Assembly (NCBI GenBank): GCA_035485575.1
Contig: DATHNW010000008.1
Location: 179,590-243,589, forward strand
Origin: DASRHD01 sp035485575
Lineage (GTDB): Bacteria; Verrucomicrobiota; Verrucomicrobiia; Opitutales; Opitutaceae
Reading direction: 5' to 3'
DNA: 64,000 nucleotides
The notes beneath the pieces were generated by a model. That model worked only from the letters and a program-made list of their open reading frames with translations, did no database searches and was not told the origin of the DNA. How positions within the stretch are numbered: the first letter of the stretch is position 1; every line of letters starts with the position of its first letter. The position numbers were made by a program, and so were the translations under genes. This document shows positions 41,293 to 48,690 of the stretch, in pieces.

Positions 41293-42203
41293 ACGCGTTC
41301 CGTTTCGTTGTGGCCTGCCTTTGCTGGTGCGTCGTCGCGCGCGGCGAATCGCTCGTCATCGCCACCTACAATATCGAGAACTATAATGCGACCGATCGCA
41401 TGACTCCCGACGGCTTCAAAAAGGACTATCCCAAGCCCGAGGCGGAAAAGACCGCGTTGCGCAGAGTCATCCATGTGCTGCACGCCGATATCCTCGTATT
41501 GCAGGAGGTGGGCCCGCGGCCCTACCTGGACGAGCTGCAGCGCGACCTGGCGAAGCAAGGCGATGATTATCCCAATGCTTTTTTGGTGGAGGGGCCGGAT
41601 CCCGACCGGCACGTGGCACTGCTCGCGAAGCGGCCATGGAAATCCGTGATGCCGCACCCGGATGTGGAATTTTCCTATTTCCACGAACACGAGAAGGCCA
41701 AGCGCGGCGTGCTCGAGGTGACGTTCGCGACCGCCGGCGGCGACGTCACGCTCTGGGCCGTGCATTTGAAAAGTCGCTTCACCGAGCGGGACGACGATCC
41801 GATTTCGGCCCGCTGGCGCGCAGGGGAGGCGACAGCGATCCGCCAGCTGATTTTGAAGGAGTTTCCCCGCCCGGCCTCGGACCAGTTCATCATTCTCGGC
41901 GATTTCAATGACAGCAAGGAGAGCAAGCCATTGCAGTATCTGTCGCGACGCGGTGAGATGGAGATCGCGTCCGTGCTGCCTGCGACCGACTCGCACGGCG
42001 AAGTCTGGACGGAATTTTACGCCAAGGAGGAACTATATTCCGGTCTCGACCATGTGCTCGTTTCACCCGGTTTGATTGGCGCAGTGCGCGAGGGCCGGGC
42101 GCGGATTTTTGATGCGCCGCAGGCCGCGGCGGCGAGCGACCATCGTCCGGTGGCGGTGACGCTGGATCTGCCGCCAACTGCGAAAAATGAGACCGACAGA
42201 TAA
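41289..42203 (+). CDS. Secreted endonuclease/exonuclease/phosphatase family protein
   Basis: A 304-residue EEP-superfamily protein. The N-terminus MNAFRFVVACLCWCVVARG is a signal peptide, followed by LVIATYNIENY, ADILVLQEVG (metal-binding Glu), FIILGDFNDSKESKPL and AAASDHRPVAVTLDL, the canonical N, E, D-N and SDH motifs. The start at 41289 shares ATGA with the M48 stop, showing translational coupling. Possible activities are extracellular DNase or phosphodiesterase/phosphatase, and the family alone cannot decide. Catalytic residues are all intact. Confidence 0.9.
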   Translation: MNAFRFVVACLCWCVVARGESLVIATYNIENYNATDRMTPDGFKKDYPKPEAEKTALRRVIHVLHADILVLQEVGPRPYLDELQRDLAKQGDDYPNAFLVEGPDPDRHVALLAKRPWKSVMPHPDVEFSYFHEHEKAKRGVLEVTFATAGGDVTLWAVHLKSRFTERDDDPISARWRAGEATAIRQLILKEFPRPASDQFIILGDFNDSKESKPLQYLSRRGEMEIASVLPATDSHGEVWTEFYAKEELYSGLDHVLVSPGLIGAVREGRARIFDAPQAAAASDHRPVAVTLDLPPTAKNETDR

Positions 42204-42223
42204 TTATTATGCCAGCGTAATGC

Positions 42224-43312
42224 TCAGTTGGGTGCTTTCTGTGCTAAATCAAATTCGGTGATCTTCTGCGCCCACTCCTTGGCCTTTGCCGGCTTGTCAG
42301 TCGTTTCATAGAGCTGCGCAAGACATTCTGCGGTTTCCTTGATGCGCAATTTAAACTGGTTCGGAATTGTAGCTTCGCTTTGCTTCAAGCCGGCGTAGGC
42401 AGAAATCAGCAGGGGTTCTGCTTCGGAAACTTTTTTTTGGCCCAATAGACTTCTTCCTAATGTCGTTTGGGCACTGAAAATTTGCCAGCTTGTGGGTGAA
42501 AAGGCCTTCGTGCGCTGAAGAAGTCCCTCGCGGGCCAGTGGCTCGGCTGCGGCATATTTCTTTTCTTGGTTTAATGTCTGGGCAAGTTTGATCAAAAATG
42601 CACCGAGGATCCGTCCATCCTTGCTGGCACGAACCAGATCAAGCATCCGTCGTTCAATCGCTTCAGCTTCGGTGAGCTTGCCCTCTTGTATGAAAAGATC
42701 CTCTTGAGGATACATGCCTATGGCTTCGCGCACCTTGGCATCAGCCGGCGTGGGAACGTCAAAGGCCGCCCGGAGTTCATCCGTAACTCCCTCTTCCATT
42801 TCATAAAGACTCGCGGGAGAAGTTGATCCATCCGAGGTGAATTGCGTGCCGAAACGCTGGGGGCGTTTGATCGATTCTAAAAAGCGGTCCTCGCTTGCCG
42901 CTGCTAACCAAAGCGCATCTCTATCTCCCTTGCTGACGGCAACGATGCAGAGTTCATGGGCGAGCAAATAATCCTCAGGAGCATCCGCGTGTTGTAAGAC
43001 CATGGCTGCGTTGTAATAGTCGCCGCCGGTTTGCAGTTGGTTGGTCGTATAAAGCTCCTTGACCCGCCTCTGCCTTTCCTGATCCCTGGGCTCGATCGTC
43101 TTCCAATCAATCGGCCGATCGCCATTGGGCGTTCGATCTGATTGGTCTGCCTCATACAAATATTCTAATTCACTGTTGTCTTTAGCTGCTACTGCAACGG
43201 CAGCTAAGGCTGCAGGTGCGACATCAGTCGTCGAACCAACTGCGGGAATCATTGGAACAATGGTGATGGCTAGCAAAGCCAAGCTACGGAAATCGGTTCT
43301 CATGCGCGCCAT
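42224..43312 (-). CDS. Exported helical-repeat (TPR-like) protein
   Basis: A 362-residue protein with an N-terminal signal peptide (LALLAITIVPMIPAVGS), an alanine-rich linker, and a mostly helical body. The C-terminal half has TPR-like helix pairs: AEPLAREGLLQRTKAFSPTS, TLGRSLLGQKKVSEAEPLL, then ISAYAGLKQSE and AECLAQLYETTDKPAKAKEW. These would make a protein-binding scaffold in the periplasm. The first half (ELYTTNQLQTGGDYYNAAMV onward) is a helical domain often seen before TPRs in Planctomycetes and Verrucomicrobia, and I do not know its function. An ATG at 43303 is another possible start. It is downstream of the terminator at 43355 and must be separately promoted. Confidence 0.7.
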   Translation of the reverse strand: MARMRTDFRSLALLAITIVPMIPAVGSTTDVAPAALAAVAVAAKDNSELEYLYEADQSDRTPNGDRPIDWKTIEPRDQERQRRVKELYTTNQLQTGGDYYNAAMVLQHADAPEDYLLAHELCIVAVSKGDRDALWLAAASEDRFLESIKRPQRFGTQFTSDGSTSPASLYEMEEGVTDELRAAFDVPTPADAKVREAIGMYPQEDLFIQEGKLTEAEAIERRMLDLVRASKDGRILGAFLIKLAQTLNQEKKYAAAEPLAREGLLQRTKAFSPTSWQIFSAQTTLGRSLLGQKKVSEAEPLLISAYAGLKQSEATIPNQFKLRIKETAECLAQLYETTDKPAKAKEWAQKITEFDLAQKAPN

Positions 43313-43354
43313 GATAAATGGGGAATTGATACAAGAGGAGACATCTCAGTTTCA

Positions 43355-43393
43355 GAAAACAAGAAGGCCCCGGAACCTTTCGGTCCCGGGGCC
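43355..43393 (-). terminator. Intrinsic terminator, minus strand
   Basis: Arms GGCCCCGG and CCGGGGCC (43366-43393) form a long GC hairpin, capped by ACC-GAAA-GGT read on the minus strand. It is followed on that strand by the T-rich tract TTCTTGTTTTC (43365-43355). This is the strongest intrinsic terminator seen in the window. It ends a minus-strand transcript that comes from the hairpin-rich region upstream and separates it from the TPR-like gene. Confidence 0.85.
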
Positions 43394-44260
43394 AAACTTG
43401 GGGGTCGGCGTTCGCCACGCGCTCTTTCCCGGTCGCACACTGTTGGGCGCCTCGCTTTCGCGGGCCGTGTGCTCCCCGACGCCACTCTTCGCGGCATGCG
43501 AAGTTCTCGATCTCATGGCGGGATCGCCGCGGTCGTTGCCGGCTGCGGTTTGTTGAGTGAGGTCTCTTCGCCCGGTTCGGCCACCACCTGCCGGTGATGG
43601 ACACGCCGGACGGGGTGCAGACACGCCTGCAAGGACGTGATTCGCGTCGGCACCTTTGTCGTGGGGACGGCCCCGGCTTTTGGCCGGGCGTTGGCCCCAC
43701 GTTACGGGTCTGACCTCTTAACTCTCAGGTCGCTTTAGGCTTACAGTAGGGTGATGCGGTTTTTCACACCGCCCTGGTGAGGAGGTTTGGCGGGCTTTGC
43801 CTGGCCCGTTCGCTCCCCGCTGCCTCGTTTCCGTTGCGCGCTCCAAGCCTGCGAAGGTTGGAGCCTTTTGGCGGGGTCGGCCCGCCGGGAAACGCGGCTG
43901 CGTTCTGGTCTGCGCAGTAGCAACCATAACCCTCTGGGTAACTGCGTGGGCGCATCGGTCGAAACGTCCGATGGGCCTGACTCGGCTTGCGCGCGGTTTC
44001 TAATCGCGGCTCGCCGCACAGCTCCTGATTCGTGTGTGGACTGGAACGGTCACGACACCGTCCAGAGGAACTGGTGATATTTGCCTGCCGGAAACGCGCT
44101 TGCGCGCGTCGGAAGGGACTGCCCGCACCAGCTGCGGTCAATCTTTCCCCGGTCGCCCGGGATTATCCCAGTCGTGCTTTCGGCGGGTTTTTCAGGCCGC
44201 CGGGCTGCGACTGTTCTATCAAGGAACGCAATCACGTTGCGAAAGAGGGCGCGCAAAAGG
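43355..44260 (-). ncRNA. Candidate large structured non-coding RNA
   Basis: No reading frame in this ~900 bp looks real: short frames occupy all six phases and none has recognisable content. Instead there are more than ten hairpins. Examples are 43453-43462 (loop GAAA) nested inside GCACAC/GTGTGC arms (43435-43440, 43467-43472), 43661-43700 (GTGGGG/CCCCAC around CCCGGC/GCCGGG), 43712-43731, 43756-43772, 43840-43864, 43953-43973, 44041-44065, 44095-44108 (loop GCAA) and 44181-44202 inside CAGTCG/CGACTG arms. Several loops are GNRA tetraloops only when read on the minus strand, and the terminator at 43355 is also minus. The 5' end is unknown. It matches none of the known large RNAs I can recall: tmRNA, RNase P and SRP signatures are absent. 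Confidence 0.6.
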
Positions 44261-44300
44261 AAGGCTTTCTTCTTCACAACTTGCTCACGTTGTCCATGGC

Positions 44301-44342
44301 GGTGAATAACTTGTGGGTAATCTTATCCGCCGGTTATTCACG
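44301..44342. promoter_or_regulatory. 42-bp palindrome with DnaA-box-like nonamers
   Basis: A 9-bp perfect inverted repeat (GTGAATAAC at 44302-44310, GTTATTCAC at 44333-44341) frames an inner imperfect one, making a near-perfect 18-bp stem. Each arm carries nonamers one or two mismatches from the DnaA box: TTATTCACC and TTACCCACA on the minus strand, TTATCCGCC and TTATTCACG on the plus. It sits 48 bp before hrpB and just upstream of the RNA candidate. It may be a regulatory operator or a 5' RNA hairpin. Confidence 0.45.
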
Positions 44343-44389
44343 CTCCAGCCTTGCCACCGACGGCCCGAGGCGAACGCTTGCGGGCTTCG

Positions 44390-46936
44390 ATGTCTCCGCG
44401 CGACCTGCCCATTTACGAACTCGAGTCCGCCGTCGTCTCGGCGCTGCGCGCGTCGGGCCGGCTCATCGTGCAGGCGCCGACCGGCTCGGGCAAATCAACG
44501 CAGATTCCGCAGATGCTGCTGCGGCACGGGTTGCTCGGTGCGAAAGGCGAAGTCGTCGTGCTGCAGCCGCGGCGGCTCGCGGCGCGGCTGCTGGCCAAGC
44601 GCGTGGCCGAGGAGGCCGGCACGCCGCTGGGCGAAATCGTCGGCTACCAGATCCGGCTCGAGTCGCGCGTGAGCGAGCGCACGCGCATCCGCTTCGTCAC
44701 CGAGGGCATTTTGCTGCGGCAGATGTCGTTCGACGCGGCGCTGCGCGGCGTAAGCGCGGTGGTGTTCGACGAATTTCATGAGCGCCATCTTTACGGCGAC
44801 ATCTCGCTCGCCCGGGCTTTGCAGATCCAGAAGACCACGCGGCCCGACCTGAAAATTCTCGTGATGTCCGCGACACTGGACGCCGCGGTGCTGCGCGACT
44901 ATCTCGCGCCCTGCGAAGTGCTCACGTCGCAGGGCCGCAGCTTTCCGGTGAAAATCGAATATCTGCCGCGCGCGGTGGATTTTGAGCGCGAGCCGGTGTG
45001 GGACGTGGCCGCGCGCGAGTGCGCGCGGGTCGCGGCCGAAACGCCGGGCGATCTGCTGGTCTTCATGCCCGGCGCCTACGAAATCAGCCGCACGGTGCAG
45101 GCCGTGCAGGGCGACCGCACCCTGCGCGACTTCGTGGCGTTTCCGCTGCACGGCGAACTGCCGCCGGAGGCGCAGGACCGCGCCGTGGCGCGTTACGACG
45201 CGCGCAAGATCATCGTCTCGACCAACGTCGCCGAGACATCGCTCACCATCGACGGCGTCACGGCCGTCATCGACGGCGGCCTCGCGCGTATGGCGCGCTA
45301 TGACCCGCATCGCGGGATCAACACCCTGCTCATTGAGAAAATTTCCGCGGCGAGCGCCGACCAGCGCGCCGGCCGCGCCGGCCGCACCGCGCCAGGCGTG
45401 TGCGTGCGTCTCTGGACGGAACGCGAACACGCGCAGCGGCCGGCGCAGGAATTGCCCGAGGTCAAGCGCCTCGACCTCGCCGAGGTCGTGCTCACGCTCA
45501 AGGCCAGTGGCATCGACGATGTGGCGGGATTTCCCTGGCTGGAAAAGCCCGAGCCGCGTTCGCTGGAACGGGCGGAGGCCTTGCTTGTTGACCTGGGCGC
45601 GCTTGGCGGCGAGAAAAAATCCATCACCGACACCGGCCGCCGGATGCTGCGGTTTCCGGTGCATCCGCGCTATGCGCGCATGTTGCTCGAGGCCGACGCG
45701 CGCGGTTGTGTGCGCTCCGTCGCGCTCATGGCTGCGCTCACGCAGGGACGGAATTTTTTGATGCGCGGCGGTTCGAAGGAGGTCGAGGCGGCGCGCGAGG
45801 ACCTGCTCGGCGAAGAGCACGAGAGCGATTTTTTTCTGCTCATGCGCGCCTGGCGCTATGCCGATAAAAACAACTACTCGCTCGATGCCTGCCGCCGGCT
45901 CGGCATTCACGCGCAGGCGTCGCGGCAGGTCGGCCCGCTGTTCGAGCAATTTTTGGAAATCGCCGGCAAGGAGGGTCTCGACATCGCGGAAAAGCGCGTT
46001 GATGGCACGGCCGTGCGCAAGTGCGTGCTGGCCGGTTTTTCCGACCATCTCGCGCGGCGGCTCGACGCCGGCACGCTGCGCTGTGAGCTCGTGCACAACC
46101 GGCGCGGTGTGCTGGCCCGTGAAAGTGCCATCCAGAAGGCGCCATTGCTGGTGGCGGCGGAGGTGAGCGAGATCGAGGGCCGCGGCGGCGAGGTCAATGT
46201 GCTGCTCAGCCTGGCCACAGCGATCGATGAAGCGTGGCTGGCCGAACTTTTTCCGGACGATTACCGCATGGCGCAGGGCGTGGTTTACGACGAGCAGGCC
46301 AAGCGGGTGGTCGCGCGGCGCGAGCGGCGCTTCCGCGACCTGGTGCTGGAGGCCAAGGCCGGCAGCGACGAGGTGTCGTCCGACGAGGCGGCGGCCCTGC
46401 TCACGCGCGAAGTGCTGGCCGGCCGGATCAAGATCGACGCGTGGGACGACAGCGTGGAGCAATGGATCATCCGCGTGAACCGGCTGGCCGAATGGTTTCC
46501 CGAGCTCGAGGTGAATCCCATCACCGAGGCCGACCGGGCCACGCTCATCGAGCAGATTTGCTACGGCGAAATGAGCGCGCGCGGCGTGATGAAAAAGGAA
46601 GTGATGCCGATCCTGCGCGACTGGCTGATGGCCGAGCAGCTCGCCGTGCTCGACGATTATCTGCCCGAGCGGCTGACCATGGCCAATGGCCGGCGCTCGC
46701 GCATCACCTACAATAAGGAAGGGCCGCCGGTGCTGAGCGCGCGCATCCAGGAGCTTTACGGCGTCGAAGGCAAATTCACGCTCGGCCATGGCCGCGTGCC
46801 GGTGAAGATCGAGGTGCTGGCGCCCAACCAGCGGCCGATCCAGGTGACCGACGACCTCACCAGCTTCTGGCGCGACATGTATCCGAAGGTGAAGGCCGAA
46901 CTCTCGCGCCGGTATCCGCGCCACGAATGGCGGTAG
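44390..46936 (+). CDS. hrpB: ATP-dependent RNA helicase HrpB
   Basis: An 848-residue DEAH/RHA-type helicase of the HrpB branch. Walker A is APTGSGKST (residues 29-37), the Walker B box is DEFH (127-130, the HrpB variant of DEAH), motif III is SAT (160-162) and motif VI is DQRAGRAGRTAPGVCVRLW. The HA2 and OB-like region and the HrpB C-terminal domain (LPERLTMANGRRSRITYNKE) follow. It unwinds RNA using ATP. The cellular role of HrpB is poorly known in most bacteria. The start at 44390 (MSPRDLPIYELE) is preferred over an upstream TTG. It lies next to the hairpin-rich ncRNA region but on the opposite strand. Confidence 0.95.
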   Translation: MSPRDLPIYELESAVVSALRASGRLIVQAPTGSGKSTQIPQMLLRHGLLGAKGEVVVLQPRRLAARLLAKRVAEEAGTPLGEIVGYQIRLESRVSERTRIRFVTEGILLRQMSFDAALRGVSAVVFDEFHERHLYGDISLARALQIQKTTRPDLKILVMSATLDAAVLRDYLAPCEVLTSQGRSFPVKIEYLPRAVDFEREPVWDVAARECARVAAETPGDLLVFMPGAYEISRTVQAVQGDRTLRDFVAFPLHGELPPEAQDRAVARYDARKIIVSTNVAETSLTIDGVTAVIDGGLARMARYDPHRGINTLLIEKISAASADQRAGRAGRTAPGVCVRLWTEREHAQRPAQELPEVKRLDLAEVVLTLKASGIDDVAGFPWLEKPEPRSLERAEALLVDLGALGGEKKSITDTGRRMLRFPVHPRYARMLLEADARGCVRSVALMAALTQGRNFLMRGGSKEVEAAREDLLGEEHESDFFLLMRAWRYADKNNYSLDACRRLGIHAQASRQVGPLFEQFLEIAGKEGLDIAEKRVDGTAVRKCVLAGFSDHLARRLDAGTLRCELVHNRRGVLARESAIQKAPLLVAAEVSEIEGRGGEVNVLLSLATAIDEAWLAELFPDDYRMAQGVVYDEQAKRVVARRERRFRDLVLEAKAGSDEVSSDEAAALLTREVLAGRIKIDAWDDSVEQWIIRVNRLAEWFPELEVNPITEADRATLIEQICYGEMSARGVMKKEVMPILRDWLMAEQLAVLDDYLPERLTMANGRRSRITYNKEGPPVLSARIQELYGVEGKFTLGHGRVPVKIEVLAPNQRPIQVTDDLTSFWRDMYPKVKAELSRRYPRHEWR

Positions 46937-46965
46937 AAATTAAATAAAACGGAAAATTTTTAACC

Positions 46966-47238
46966 ATGATCACCAATAAAATAAATCAATTCATCCTCGG
47001 GCGCATCAAGACGATCGAAATGATCGGCGTGCTGATGAGAATCTTCAGCTTCAGCCTCGTCAGCTGGCTGGGGCCGCGCAGTCCTTTCATGTTTGTCTGG
47101 ACGTTCAATACGACCGACGCGGTGATCCTTTCCTGGTGTTCGCTGCTCAGGAAAGACTGTGCCTATAGTTTTCTGAATGTGTTCTGGATCCTGGTCGGCG
47201 TCGTGGGGATGCTCCGGGCCGGCGGGTTTCTGCACTGA
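46966..47238 (+). CDS. Small membrane protein, unknown function
   Basis: A 90-residue protein with two hydrophobic segments (about residues 23-40 and 65-86: LLRKDCAYSFLNVFWILVGV then VGMLRAGGF). It begins MITNKINQFILGRIKTIEMI, so the N-terminus is amphipathic. Its leader is A/T-rich (AAATTAAATAAAACGGAAAA) without a Shine-Dalgarno match. It resembles small conserved membrane proteins annotated only as hypothetical. It stands between hrpB and a methyltransferase on the same strand. No motif suggests a function. Confidence 0.65.
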   Translation: MITNKINQFILGRIKTIEMIGVLMRIFSFSLVSWLGPRSPFMFVWTFNTTDAVILSWCSLLRKDCAYSFLNVFWILVGVVGMLRAGGFLH

Positions 47239-47262
47239 CATCGGGGCGCAAAGAAGCGGCTC

Positions 47263-48072
47263 GTGAAGGGCCTTTGTCTTGTGTCAACCGAACCGGTGCC
47301 GGTACAAGAGCTTGCGCATTCCATGCCGCACCCGATGAAACCAAGCGACATCGCTGCGAGAAACAGCGAGTTTTATGATGCCCTTTGGGCAAAGACCTAC
47401 CTGGTTCGGCCGGAGCGTTTCAATACGTGGCCTTTGATTTCCGAACTAATGCCCTCGGCCCCGATGCGGCTGGAAGTCGGGCCCGGCTTGCGTCCGCGCT
47501 TGCCGATCGCCGGCACGCATTTCATCGACATCAGCCCGCCGGCCATCGAGCGCCTCAATGCCGGCGGCGGGATTGCCCGGTCGGGCGAAATCACGGCGCT
47601 GCCTTTCGACGACGGAAGCTTCGATCTCGTGATGGCTTGCGATGTGATTGAGCATGTCGAGGACGACCGGCGCGTCTTTGCCGAATTGAGCCGCGTGCTG
47701 AAGGAGGACGGACGCCTGATTTTTTCCGTGCCGTTGCATTCCGCCTACTGGAACGAATTCGACGATTATGTCGGTCATGCGCGGCGCTACGAGCCGCCGG
47801 AGCTGCGGGAGTTGATCGCGGACCACGGGCTGGTCGTCGAAAAAAGCGCGGTGTTCGGAATGCAGCCCAACAATCCGGGCATGCTGCGCTTCGCGGTCAA
47901 ATGGCTCACCGAGCATCGGTCGGCCGCCCTGCGCTATTATAACTGGCTCTTGCTGCCGTTCGGCCTGCTGTTCCAGAAGCGGTTGAGATTTACGGATGGC
48001 TTGATCGATCTGACCGGCGTCTATGAAGTTCTCCTGGTCTGCCGGCGACGAACGCCTTCGGTGGGCAGCTGA
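47263..48072 (+). CDS. Class I SAM-dependent methyltransferase
   Basis: A methyltransferase of up to 269 residues. The SAM motifs are MRLEVGPGLRPRLPIAGTHF, FDLVMACDVIEHVEDDRRVF and LSRVLKEDGRLIFSVPL, typical of Methyltransf_11/UbiE-like enzymes. The acceptor is not indicated; similar proteins modify sugars, lipids or quinones. The start is uncertain. The longest frame begins with GTG at 47263, but ATG codons at 47323 and 47335 (MKPSDIAARNSEFYDALW) fit the conserved core better. It is convergent with the receiver gene that ends at 48108. Confidence 0.85.
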   Translation: MKGLCLVSTEPVPVQELAHSMPHPMKPSDIAARNSEFYDALWAKTYLVRPERFNTWPLISELMPSAPMRLEVGPGLRPRLPIAGTHFIDISPPAIERLNAGGGIARSGEITALPFDDGSFDLVMACDVIEHVEDDRRVFAELSRVLKEDGRLIFSVPLHSAYWNEFDDYVGHARRYEPPELRELIADHGLVVEKSAVFGMQPNNPGMLRFAVKWLTEHRSAALRYYNWLLLPFGLLFQKRLRFTDGLIDLTGVYEVLLVCRRRTPSVGS

Positions 48073-48107
48073 TGAGCGGAAACGGTGCCCGGCCGCCAGG
48101 GAAACAA

Positions 48108-48680
48108 TTATTTGCCGCTACGCTGACCGAGCCATGCCTTGGAAATCGTGGCGATGGGCGGGGCGAGAACTTTTAACAGGCTCAACAAACGCTCAAAAGT
48201 AACCGGGCTGTCCCGTTTCCTGGGATCCAGCTGGCCGCCATCCACGTAGCCCTGGTAGCAGAGCAAAACTTTTTTGACCGCATCTTCCTTGCGTAGAAAG
48301 GTGCACCGCGGGATCGAGCGGCGGACAAATTCATGGGCTTGCTTTTCGATCGAGTTCAACGGATCCGTCGACCACAGGATGATCGGCGTGGAGGGGAGGC
48401 GGCTGCGAATATCCCTGGCCACGAAAAAGCCGGTGATTTCCCCGTTGCGAGTCAGTAACTCGCTGTAATTTTTCCCATGGGGCATCATGACATCGACGAG
48501 GAAAAGCGCCACGTCCGACCACTCACGGGCTTCCAGCTTCCGGCGGGCTTGATCGGCCGAGCGGATATATTCGATGTTGAAGCCCAGGAGATCGAGGCCC
48601 GCCTTGATGAATTTGGCCTGATGCGGGTCGTCATCGATCAAGACGACGCGCGGGATGGCGGTGGGTGCAGGACGAGGCAT
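48108..48680 (-). CDS. Stand-alone response regulator receiver protein
   Basis: A 190-residue protein with one receiver domain: acidic pair in VVLIDDDPHQAKFI, phospho-acceptor Asp in ALFLVDVMMPHG, Thr/Ser position in PIILWSTDPL and the conserved Lys in TFLRKEDAV. The C-terminal ~60 residues (RDSPVTFERLLSLLKVLAPP) are not a recognised DNA-binding or enzymatic output domain. It could relay phosphate or act through protein contacts. The start follows the GH2 gene's stop by 10 bp on the same strand, so the two may form a transcription unit, an unusual pairing. No cognate kinase adjoins. Confidence 0.85.
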   Translation of the reverse strand: MPRPAPTAIPRVVLIDDDPHQAKFIKAGLDLLGFNIEYIRSADQARRKLEAREWSDVALFLVDVMMPHGKNYSELLTRNGEITGFFVARDIRSRLPSTPIILWSTDPLNSIEKQAHEFVRRSIPRCTFLRKEDAVKKVLLCYQGYVDGGQLDPRKRDSPVTFERLLSLLKVLAPPIATISKAWLGQRSGK

Positions 48681-48690
48681 CCTGTTTGGA

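Noticed and set aside
43284..44141. Several 60-140-residue frames in the hairpin-rich region
   Set aside because: They overlap in all phases, are Arg/Pro/Gly-rich and have no domain. Dense hairpins explain the region better as RNA.
44301..44342. Replication origin suggested by DnaA-box-like nonamers
   Set aside because: Neighbouring genes are not dnaA, dnaN, rnpA or gidA, there is no AT-rich unwinding element, and the boxes mostly follow from one palindrome.
44495..46924. 809-residue minus-strand open frame
   Set aside because: It is antisense to hrpB. The helicase motifs are on the plus strand, and the long frame comes from high GC third positions.
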